NCBI GenBank assembly: GCA_964450725.1 | Contig: CAYVGO010000017.1 | Span: 1-39,471, forward strand | From: CAYVGO01 sp964450725 | GTDB lineage: Bacteria; Bacteroidota; Bacteroidia; Bacteroidales; UBA932 | Length of the DNA stretch: 39,471 nt | Direction: 5' to 3' | Shown here: piece by piece, positions 25,308 through 32,508 of the stretch | How positions within the stretch are numbered: the stretch's first letter is position 1 | Layout: the number at the start of each line of letters is the position of its first letter | The notes under the pieces: model-generated | Databases searched by the model: none | Seen by the model: only the letters and a program-made list of their open reading frames with translations | Told to the model about the DNA's origin: nothing | Made by a program: the position numbers and the translations under genes

Positions 25308-26456
25308 ATGTATCAAAAAAAATATTGGATATTCTTTTATTTGTTAATACTTTTGTGGTCTTGTACTCCGAACAAAGATGTAGATTTTTTCAATAGTAAG
25401 TTGCAATCTTATTTACAATCTATTCATTTTGATACTCGTGAAGATGTTTGCGAATTGACCTTTGATGTAAGACATGACACGGTCTTGATTTCAGGTTATA
25501 CTACGCTTAACCATTTAGACACGTTATTTAAAGCAAGTTCATTTACTACAATTTACCAAGTCGTTCATTTACCCGATACTTCTTTGCAGCATCCTCACGG
25601 CATTGTCTCTCTTTCCCTTGCCAATATCAGAGAACAACCCGGATATTCATCAGAAATGTTAACCCAATTATTGATGGGTACTCCTGTTCGTATTTTACAA
25701 CAAAAGAAAGGTTGGTTACGGATTCAAACTCCTGAAAGATATTTAGGATGGGTACAGGCAGCATCTGTCAAACTCTTGAATACATCAGAATATTTACAAT
25801 GGAAAATGTCGAAAAAGGGTATTTTTAATACTTACTATAATGTTTTGAAATCAGATAATGGGGACGTAGTTTCTGATATTGTGATGGGAAGTTTGGTAGA
25901 AATGAAAACTATCAAAAATCAGGAGGTAACCATTGTTTTACCTAATGGATTAAGTAGTACAATCAACAAAAATAACATTACACCTTATCCTTTAAAGACA
26001 GGTTCTGCTGAAGAGATTATTAATTTAAGTAAAACATTCTTGGGATTTCCCTACGTTTGGGGTGGTACTTCTGTAAAGGGCATGGACTGTAGCGGATTTA
26101 TGAAGATGTTGTTTTACATGAATAATATTTTGTTGTTACGTGATGCTTCTCAGCAAGCCAAAATCGGAGAAGATATTGGTTGTCATATTGATAACCTAAA
26201 ACCCTGTGACTTGTTGTTTTTCGGCCAAGCCCAAACCGACACTACACAAGAGCGTATTACACATGTAGGAATGTGTATCGGAAATAGTGAGTATATTCAT
26301 TCCGCAGGTTGTGTAAAAATTAACAGTTTAGATTCTTTGGCGACTAACTTTGACAGTAGCCTTCGTCAACGTTTTGTAAGAGCAAGAAGAATACTGACTT
26401 CTATCGGAAGCCATGGAATAGAACTGATTTCAGACAATAATTTTTATCAACCATGA
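25308..26456 (+). CDS. NlpC/P60 lipoprotein peptidase, probable gamma-D-glutamyl-diamino acid endopeptidase
   Basis: The 382-residue protein has a lipoprotein signal (YLLILLWSC, Cys19), so it is membrane-tethered in the periplasm. A bacterial SH3 domain lies at about 98-155 (LANIREQPGYSSEML ... GWLRIQ ... YLGWVQ) with a second SH3-like region after it. The NlpC/P60 domain covers about 236-365. The nucleophile is Cys261 in GMDCSG with His319 (ITHVG) and His331 (EYIHSAG); the 12-residue His-His spacing matches YkfC-type enzymes. These cleave between D-Glu and the diamino acid of stem peptides and release L-Ala-D-Glu. The next gene, a dipeptide epimerase, overlaps by four bases (ATGA), so product and substrate fit directly. 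Confidence 0.92.
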   Translation: MYQKKYWIFFYLLILLWSCTPNKDVDFFNSKLQSYLQSIHFDTREDVCELTFDVRHDTVLISGYTTLNHLDTLFKASSFTTIYQVVHLPDTSLQHPHGIVSLSLANIREQPGYSSEMLTQLLMGTPVRILQQKKGWLRIQTPERYLGWVQAASVKLLNTSEYLQWKMSKKGIFNTYYNVLKSDNGDVVSDIVMGSLVEMKTIKNQEVTIVLPNGLSSTINKNNITPYPLKTGSAEEIINLSKTFLGFPYVWGGTSVKGMDCSGFMKMLFYMNNILLLRDASQQAKIGEDIGCHIDNLKPCDLLFFGQAQTDTTQERITHVGMCIGNSEYIHSAGCVKINSLDSLATNFDSSLRQRFVRARRILTSIGSHGIELISDNNFYQP

Positions 26457-27565
26457 GTAACAGAAGAGATTTTTGTAAACGGTTATTGGTAGTCGGAGCC
26501 GGATTGTCTTTTCCTTATTTGAGTATAGGAAAGTCCAAGACTTTATTGACTAATAAGATGGAACTCAGTTTCCGACCGTTTGATGCACTGTTAAAATACC
26601 CGTTTACAGTGGCAGGATACACTCGTACAACAACGCCAATAGTATTAACCGAAATTCGCTATAACGGGCTGGTCGGTTATGGTGAAGCTTCTTTGCCGCC
26701 GTATCTTGGTGAAACCCAGGAGTCTGTGATGGCGTTTTTAAAGAAGGTCAATCTATCCCAATTCTCATCACCGTTTTTGCTGTCAGACATCCTATCCTAT
26801 GTCGATAAAATCGCAAAAAACAATACTGCTGCGAAGGCATCTATAGATATTGCACTCCATGACCTCATAGGAAAATTGTTAGGACAACCGCTCTATAAAA
26901 TCTTTGGATATAATCCTCAAAATACTCCTGATACATCGTTTACTATCGGGATGGATACAGAGGAAATAATCAGGAAAAAAACCTCAGAAGCGTTAGATTA
27001 TAATATTCTAAAAGTGAAATTAGGTAGTTCTGAAGATAAAAAGTTGATTGAAGCCATACGTTCTGTAACCCATAAACCTATTTGTGTAGATGTCAATCAG
27101 GGGTGGACAGACAAGCATTATGCTTTAGAAATGATTCATTACCTTAAAGCGCACAATGTGGTATTTGTAGAGCAACCCATGCCCGTAAATTATATTGACC
27201 AAACAGCATGGCTCACAGAGAAAAGCCCGTTACCCGTCATGGCAGATGAGTCTTGTCAAAGGTTAGATGACGTTGTAAAACTGAAAGGTGTTTTTTCGGG
27301 TATTAATATTAAACTCATGAAATGTACGGGGCTTTATGAAGCCCAAAAGATGATGACGGTTGCCAAAACCTTACAAATGAAAGTCATGGTGGGTTGTATG
27401 ACTGAAACATCTTGTGCAGTCTCTGCTATGGCACAACTTTCACCTGAAGCCGAGTGGGCAGATTTAGATGGTAATTTACTCATTACAAACGACTGCTTTT
27501 CGGGTGTAACGATAGAAAAAGGTAAAATTACATTATCCGACAAGCCGGGAATCGGACTTACTTAA
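26453..27565 (+). CDS. L-Ala-D/L-Glu epimerase, enolase superfamily, with Tat-like signal
   Basis: The enzyme interconverts L-Ala-D-Glu and L-Ala-L-Glu, so the murein dipeptide can be used as ordinary amino acids. The 370-residue protein has the muconate-lactonizing-type barrel. Visible features are the acid/base pair Lys187/Lys189 (ILKVKLG) and Lys287 (INIKLMK), metal ligands Asp213 (CVDVNQ), Glu240 (FVEQPM) and Asp265 (MADES), and the DLDG motif (337-340) diagnostic of dipeptide epimerases. The first 35 residues look like a twin-arginine signal: S-N-R-R-D-F-C-K, then LLVVGAGLSFPYLSIG, ahead of the family start (MELSFRPF). The enzyme may therefore act in the periplasm beside the lipoprotein peptidase, unlike cytoplasmic E. 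coli YcjG. Confidence 0.92.
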   Translation: MSNRRDFCKRLLVVGAGLSFPYLSIGKSKTLLTNKMELSFRPFDALLKYPFTVAGYTRTTTPIVLTEIRYNGLVGYGEASLPPYLGETQESVMAFLKKVNLSQFSSPFLLSDILSYVDKIAKNNTAAKASIDIALHDLIGKLLGQPLYKIFGYNPQNTPDTSFTIGMDTEEIIRKKTSEALDYNILKVKLGSSEDKKLIEAIRSVTHKPICVDVNQGWTDKHYALEMIHYLKAHNVVFVEQPMPVNYIDQTAWLTEKSPLPVMADESCQRLDDVVKLKGVFSGINIKLMKCTGLYEAQKMMTVAKTLQMKVMVGCMTETSCAVSAMAQLSPEAEWADLDGNLLITNDCFSGVTIEKGKITLSDKPGIGLT

Positions 27566-27618
27566 ATCATTATATCAACATATTATTTATTAACCGTTAT
27601 CGACTAACTTTTATTACT

Positions 27619-28728
27619 ATGAACCGACTGCTTTCTATTGATGCTTTACGCGGACTCACTGTTATTTTTATGATTATTGTCAATAATCCCGGTACGTGGG
27701 CAAGTATTTATCCTCCGCTCAGACATGCCGAGTGGAATGGTTGTACTCCGACCGATTTGGTATTTCCTTTCTTTATGTTTATTGTCGGACTGTCGGCATT
27801 CTTTTCTATGCAGAAGATGCAATGCAGTAAAAATAAATTATTACTCAAAATGTCTCATCGTGCTATATTAATTGTATTGGTAGGCATACTGTTGAATTGG
27901 TTTCCCTTCTATCATCGGAATATTGAGGACTTACGTATTATGGGAGTGTTGCAAAGAATAGGATTCTCATACTTTATTGCATCGGTGATTCTGATTTACC
28001 TTCCAAAAGTGAAGTTCATTATAGTCACTATTGGTATTATACTGATAGGGTATTGGTTGTTAATGCAGGGTTATGTGGGATGGGGAGAAGCCATTACGAA
28101 GGAAAATAACTTGGTACGTACCATTGACCTGCTCATCATGGGAAACAAACATCTCTACGGGGGTTTTGGACTGCCTTTTGACCCTGAAGGATTATTGAGT
28201 TCCCTTCCTGCTACATGTAATATTTTGATAGGATTCTTAGTTGCTAAGTATTTTCACCGGCATCGTCAGAACGTGAAAGTAACCCTATGGAAACTGCTGT
28301 TTGGTGGCATGGTGTTAATATCCGTAGGAATGCTTTGGAGTTATATTTTCCCTCTAAACAAACCCATATGGAGTAGTTCGTTTGTACTCTATACTTGCGG
28401 ATTGGCAACGTTGTTATGGGGAATTTGTATTTACCTTATTGATGTAAAATATACCCGATATTGGTATCAACCGTTTATTCACGTAGGAAGGAATCCGTTG
28501 TTTATTTTCGTACTGTCGGGTGCTATTGCCAAGATAATGGGTATGACTAAAATAACTACTGCCATAGAAGGTAAAGTAGCATCACTACACGCAGTAATCT
28601 ATGACGCGCTATTCGGAATAATTCCCGTGCCCGAATTTCGCTCCCTATGCTTTGCTTTATTCTATGTTGCTATTTACTGGTTTATAGCTTACAAGATGTA
28701 TCAGCGTAAAATCATTATTAAACTCTAA
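27619..28728 (+). CDS. NagX/HGSNAT-like multi-spanning membrane acyltransferase (DUF5009 type)
   Basis: The 369-residue protein has about ten hydrophobic segments. Its start is diagnostic: LLSIDALRGLTVIFMIIVNN, then LRHAEWNGCTPTDLVFPFFMF, shared by heparan-alpha-glucosaminide N-acetyltransferase and NagX-type proteins, where a histidine in this region carries the acetyl group in the human enzyme. The bacterial genes are often next to amino-sugar catabolism genes. It may acetylate or transport GlcN/GlcNAc-type sugars across the inner membrane, but no bacterial reaction is assured. It lies between the epimerase (53-base spacer) and murQ (77-base spacer) on the same strand, which supports a role in murein-sugar use. 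Confidence 0.85.
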   Translation: MNRLLSIDALRGLTVIFMIIVNNPGTWASIYPPLRHAEWNGCTPTDLVFPFFMFIVGLSAFFSMQKMQCSKNKLLLKMSHRAILIVLVGILLNWFPFYHRNIEDLRIMGVLQRIGFSYFIASVILIYLPKVKFIIVTIGIILIGYWLLMQGYVGWGEAITKENNLVRTIDLLIMGNKHLYGGFGLPFDPEGLLSSLPATCNILIGFLVAKYFHRHRQNVKVTLWKLLFGGMVLISVGMLWSYIFPLNKPIWSSSFVLYTCGLATLLWGICIYLIDVKYTRYWYQPFIHVGRNPLFIFVLSGAIAKIMGMTKITTAIEGKVASLHAVIYDALFGIIPVPEFRSLCFALFYVAIYWFIAYKMYQRKIIIKL

Positions 28729-28733
28729 ATACT

Positions 28734-28780
28734 GTGTAATCGTGTAACTGTGTAATTGTTGAACCGTATTACGATTACAC
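28734..28780. promoter_or_regulatory. GTGTAAT inverted repeat upstream of murQ
   Basis: GTGTAATCGT (28734-28743) is repeated inverted as ACGATTACAC (28771-28780). Between and after them are further copies of TGTAA in both orientations (TGTAACTG, TGTAATTG, AATTACACAA), so the 77-base spacer before murQ is nearly all TGTAA/TTACA motif. It could fold into a hairpin or be a multi-site operator; I see no T tract, which argues against a simple terminator. Confidence 0.5.
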
Positions 28781-28805
28781 AATTACACAACTCAACAACA
28801 AACTT

Positions 28806-29621
28806 ATGATTAAAACCACAGAATCATCATCACTCTACAATGACCTTGAGCATAAAACGGTCATCGAACTCCTGACTGACATCAATGCCGAAGACCAGCG
28901 CGTAGCACTTGCTGTAAAGAGTGAATTACACAACATTCAACGCTTTATAGAACAGGCAGAAAAACGAATGATTGATGGTGGAAGACTATTTTATATCGGA
29001 GCAGGAACCAGCGGAAGGCTTGGAATTTTGGATGCGTCGGAAATACCTCCTACTTACGGAATGCCGCAGGGTAAGGTTATCGGGTTAATGGCCGGAGGAG
29101 ATAAAGCCATACGGATAGCCGTTGAAAATGCGGAAGATGATACCCGACAAGCATGGATAGACCTGCAACAGTATAGCATTTGTGATAATGACATATTGGT
29201 AGGAATTGCGGCTTCAGGTACTACTCCTTACGTTATTGGAGGGGTTACAGAGGCTCGTAAACATGGTGTACTCACCGGTTGTATTGTCTGTAATCAAGGG
29301 TCGCCGTTAGCGCTGGCGGTGGAGTATCCGATAGAGGTAGTGGTAGGGCCTGAATACGTAACCGGAAGTACGCGTATGAAATCAGGTACGGCGCAGAAAC
29401 TGGTACTCAACATGATTAGCACAACTCTGATGATTAGGCTCGGACGTGTAGAAGGAAATAAAATGGTAGATATGCAACTCAGTAACGACAAGTTAGTCAA
29501 GCGCGGTACAAAGATGATTATGGAACAAACACAACTTGACCACGATAAAGCATTACAACTATTACTCACCCACGGCAGCGTACGTAAAGCTGTTGCTGCC
29601 CATAACTCTTTACAACAATGA
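28806..29621 (+). CDS. murQ: N-acetylmuramic acid 6-phosphate etherase
   Basis: MurQ removes D-lactate from MurNAc-6-phosphate to give GlcNAc-6-phosphate, the step where murein-specific sugar joins general amino-sugar metabolism. The 271-residue protein is a SIS-fold enzyme. It has the family signature FYIGAGTSGRLGILDASEIPPTYG, which contains the catalytic glutamate (Glu79, equivalent to E. coli Glu83), and the second acid in AVENAEDD (Glu110). VGIAASGTTPYVIGG and GPEYVTGSTRMKSGTAQK are also conserved. It is somewhat shorter than the E. coli enzyme (298) at the C-terminus, with all core motifs present. The stop overlaps the kinase start (ATGA), so the two are translationally coupled. Confidence 0.97.
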   Translation: MIKTTESSSLYNDLEHKTVIELLTDINAEDQRVALAVKSELHNIQRFIEQAEKRMIDGGRLFYIGAGTSGRLGILDASEIPPTYGMPQGKVIGLMAGGDKAIRIAVENAEDDTRQAWIDLQQYSICDNDILVGIAASGTTPYVIGGVTEARKHGVLTGCIVCNQGSPLALAVEYPIEVVVGPEYVTGSTRMKSGTAQKLVLNMISTTLMIRLGRVEGNKMVDMQLSNDKLVKRGTKMIMEQTQLDHDKALQLLLTHGSVRKAVAAHNSLQQ

Positions 29622-30454
29622 TACTTGTTGCCGATAGCGGTTCGACTAAAACCGACTGGATGATAGCCTCCCCGGATGTCGATTACTCATTTCAAACCAT
29701 AGGGCTAAACCCTTTCTTTGTTACCGAAGAACAAATACATGATGTATTGTCAGACGTAAAGCGGCATTTTAAGGGACAACATATTACACAATTCTGTTTC
29801 TTTGGGGCAGGATACCTCATGGAGGCTGATAAAAACAGGGTCAGAGATATTGCCAAAGGGTTGTTTCCGTACCTTACCCATATTATGGTAGATAGTGATT
29901 TAATCGGGGCTGCCATTGCGCTGTTCGGTAAAGAAAAGGGTATTGTATCTATATTGGGTACCGGTGCAAGCTCTGCCGTTTACAACGGTTGCAGTTTTGA
30001 CCATAAAGCAATATCCTATGGCTTTTTACTCGGAGACTTGGGTAGCGGAGCATCTTTAGGATTACACCTGTTAAGAACATATCTCAAGGGTACATTCTCT
30101 AAACCTTTAGCAGAGAAGTTTGAAGAAAAGTTACAACTTACCACTCATCAATTACTCCAGAAAGTGTACAGAGAACCACGTCCTAACCAGTTCTTAGCCT
30201 CTCTCTCCCCCTTCCTGTTAGAAAATAAGAGAGACCGACAAATCAACGCGATTCTGCAAGAACAACTCGGAGAATATGTCGACTACTTTATAAGACCTTT
30301 TATCTCTTATGCCGACAATGTCGGAATTGTAGGCTCTATTGCTTTTGCATATCAAGATTACCTTGTTCCAATCATTCGGCAAATGGGGATTGAGCATATT
30401 ACTATTTTGAAAAGACCGATAGAACACTTAGCTTTACATTATGCAAAACAGTAA
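29618..30454 (+). CDS. murK: BadF/BadG-type amino-sugar kinase, probable MurNAc/GlcNAc kinase (MurK-like)
   Basis: The 278-residue protein has the sugar-kinase ATPase fold: phosphate-1 motif MILVADSGSTKTDWMIA at the start, phosphate-2 SILGTGASSAVYNG (about 110-123) and SYGFLLGDLGSGASLGLHLL. It belongs to the BadF/BadG/BcrA/BcrD family. MurK of Clostridium acetobutylicum, a member, phosphorylates MurNAc and GlcNAc at C6, and Tannerella forsythia has a murT-murK-murQ arrangement. Coupling to murQ upstream (ATGA) and a 14-base overlap with the permease downstream point to the same job: making MurNAc-6-phosphate for MurQ. Whether it prefers MurNAc or GlcNAc cannot be read from the sequence. Confidence 0.85.
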   Translation: MILVADSGSTKTDWMIASPDVDYSFQTIGLNPFFVTEEQIHDVLSDVKRHFKGQHITQFCFFGAGYLMEADKNRVRDIAKGLFPYLTHIMVDSDLIGAAIALFGKEKGIVSILGTGASSAVYNGCSFDHKAISYGFLLGDLGSGASLGLHLLRTYLKGTFSKPLAEKFEEKLQLTTHQLLQKVYREPRPNQFLASLSPFLLENKRDRQINAILQEQLGEYVDYFIRPFISYADNVGIVGSIAFAYQDYLVPIIRQMGIEHITILKRPIEHLALHYAKQ

Positions 30455-31754
30455 AACCATATCTCCCGCACGCTGGGTACCGACAGCCTATTTCTATCAG
30501 GCGATTCCTAACACCGTCATGCAGTCGTTGTTAGTCTATTTCTACCTTGCCATGAACGTTCACCCTGAGGTGTCGAGCGTAACCATCAGTCTGCTCTATC
30601 TGCCCTGGTTTATTAAACCTTTGTGGGGACCTATCGTAGATATTTTAAAGACTAAGAAGTGGTGGGCAATCACTACACAAGCCATTGTTGGTGTAGCCTT
30701 TTTGTGTGCCGGGCTATTGGTTAGTTCAGAGAACTTCTTCTTCTACACCCTACTGGCTTTTGTGGTCATTGCTCTTTCTGCCGCTACCTACGATGTAGCC
30801 TCAGACGGCATGTACATGATACATCTTAATTCTAACCAACAGTCTGTATGGGTAGGGTTACGCTCTACCGCATTTCGGGTAGGGTGGTTACTTGTTGACG
30901 GCGGATTGCTCTGGCTGTTGGGTATTCTTCTTACGTTCTATGCCGACAGCGGTGATAATGCCATGGTTTCCGTAGCTGCATGGCAGATGATATTCTTTGT
31001 ACTGGCAGCCATTACGGCCGTGATGCTTATCTATAACTACATAACTTTTCCGCAAGATAGCCCTAAGACCAATACTAAGACCGTTGGCGGTATTGTCAAA
31101 GAGTTCGGACAAACCATTACCACTTTCTTTGCCAAGCCTCATATTGTCTGGGGAGTACTCTTTCTGGTGATGTACAGAGCGGGCGAAGCACAGTTGTTAC
31201 AAATATTACCTGCCTTCCTTTCAGACTCCGTAGCACAAGGAGGGTTGGCAATACCCCTTGACATGCAGGGAATTATTAAAGGAGTGGTAGGTGTGGTTAC
31301 ACTCATTTGCGGAGGTATTCTGGGGGGTATTGTTATCTCCCGTAAGGGACTGCGGTTTTGGGTTATTCCCATGATTCTTATCCTCAACATCCCCAATATA
31401 GGTTATGTGTTACTCTCTTTCTTTCCCGAACAGGTGCACGCAATGGGAGCAGCGGGGTTAGCATTGGTAGGAATTATCGTAGGATTAGGATACTTTGGAT
31501 ATGGCTTTTCGTTTACCTCTTACACCATGTATATGGTCTATATTTCACGTGGAACCTTTGCTACATCGCACTATGCTATCTGTAGCGGACTGATGGCACT
31601 GTCGTTAATATGGCCAAAGTTCATCAGCGGCTTTACCGTATCGTGGTTAGGCTATCCTTCATTCTTTATCATGGTCATTGTACTGGGATTGTTGCCATCG
31701 CTCTACCTCTCCCGACGATTACACATTGACAAAGGATTCGGAGTTAGTGATTAG
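30441..31754 (+). CDS. AmpG/MurT-like MFS permease for muropeptides or MurNAc
   Basis: The 437-residue protein has about twelve hydrophobic helices. The early segment PEVSSVTISLLYLPWFIKPLWGPIVD is typical of AmpG-type major-facilitator permeases, as is the next conserved turn VALSAATYDVASDGMYM. AmpG imports GlcNAc-anhydroMurNAc (peptides) across the inner membrane; related permeases carry free MurNAc in Tannerella. Its start overlaps the kinase by 14 bases, so the three genes murQ, kinase and permease form a translationally linked import and catabolism unit. The stop lies inside a short tandem repeat (TTAGTGA) that runs into the spacer. Substrate choice between disaccharide and MurNAc is uncertain. 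Confidence 0.88.
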   Translation: MQNSKTISPARWVPTAYFYQAIPNTVMQSLLVYFYLAMNVHPEVSSVTISLLYLPWFIKPLWGPIVDILKTKKWWAITTQAIVGVAFLCAGLLVSSENFFFYTLLAFVVIALSAATYDVASDGMYMIHLNSNQQSVWVGLRSTAFRVGWLLVDGGLLWLLGILLTFYADSGDNAMVSVAAWQMIFFVLAAITAVMLIYNYITFPQDSPKTNTKTVGGIVKEFGQTITTFFAKPHIVWGVLFLVMYRAGEAQLLQILPAFLSDSVAQGGLAIPLDMQGIIKGVVGVVTLICGGILGGIVISRKGLRFWVIPMILILNIPNIGYVLLSFFPEQVHAMGAAGLALVGIIVGLGYFGYGFSFTSYTMYMVYISRGTFATSHYAICSGLMALSLIWPKFISGFTVSWLGYPSFFIMVIVLGLLPSLYLSRRLHIDKGFGVSD

Positions 31755-31780
31755 TGGTTAGTGATTAGTGATTAGTGAAA
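31743..31780 (+). repeat. Short TTAGTGA tandem repeat at the permease 3' end
   Basis: GTTAGTGA / TTAGTG / GTTAGTGA / TTAGTGA / TTAGTGAA: about five imperfect units of 6-8 bases that include the permease stop codon (TAG, 31752-31754). The unit contains stop codons in two frames, so copy-number change here would alter only the last residues or the spacer. Confidence 0.7.
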
Positions 31781-31842
31781 TACACTCTCTGCTTATTCAT
31801 CATTCATAGTTTATACATATTACTTACTTAACTTATTACATT

Positions 31843-32408
31843 ATGGCACTAAAGTATGGTTTAATCCCAAATCTATTGACACCTGCGGAAAATGACTTTA
31901 CCGCACAAGTACAACAAGTAAAGAGTCATGACACCAACAGTGTTATTGACAGAATGCTTAAAAAGGGTACAATGCTCACTAAGACTGATATTCTGGCGGT
32001 CTTCAATCTCATTACCGAAACTGTAGCAGATATTACTGCCGAAGGTGAAACGGTTAATATCGACCTGTTTAGAACCCACCTTTCTATTTCAGGGGTATTT
32101 GAGGGGGCTACAGATACATTTGACCCTAAACGACACAGTATTCATGCCAATGTTACTGCCGGAAAAATACTCAAAGAGATACTGGCGAAAGTGAAGACAG
32201 AAAAGATAGACATTGCTGAAATTGTACCACACATTCTTGAAGTAAAAGACACCGTCAGTCAAACTACCAATGACCAACTTACACCTAATGGTGTTATTGA
32301 AATTATTGGTAGCCGTTTGAAAATTGAGGGTGAAGAAGATAAAACAGGACTCTTCTTTATCAATAACAATGAAGGTACAGTTTACAAAGCATCGGTTATT
32401 GTAGATAA
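31843..32408 (+). CDS. HU-like DNA-binding domain / DUF4469 protein (3' end missing)
   Basis: The visible 188 residues begin MALKYGLIPNLLTPAENDFTA. The N-terminal ~120 residues form an HU/IHF-like domain (DRMLKKGTMLTKTDILAVFNLITETVADITAEGETVNIDLF), as in Bacteroidota HU-related proteins. From about 128 the DUF4469-like C-terminal region begins (TPNGVIEIIGSRLKIEGEEDKTGLFFINN). It is cut by the N gap at 32409, so the last part, perhaps 30-50 residues judging from the family, is not visible. Such proteins are thought to bind DNA or act as nucleoid or structural proteins, with no fixed role in cell-wall metabolism. Its place between the permease and the NagZ fusion is the oddity. Confidence 0.8.
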
Positions 32409-32508
32409 NNNNNNNNNNNNNNNNNNNNNNNNNNNNNNNNNNNNNNNNNNNNNNNNNNNNNNNNNNNNNNNNNNNNNNNNNNNNNNNNNNNNNNNNNNNN
32501 NNNNNNNN
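32409..32508. other. Scaffold gap (100 N), real missing sequence
   Basis: Exactly 100 N. Unlike the first gap the flanks share no repeat. The HU-like gene has no stop before it and the NagZ fusion has only the last residues of a signal peptide after it, so sequence is truly missing and its length is unknown. Confidence 0.9.
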
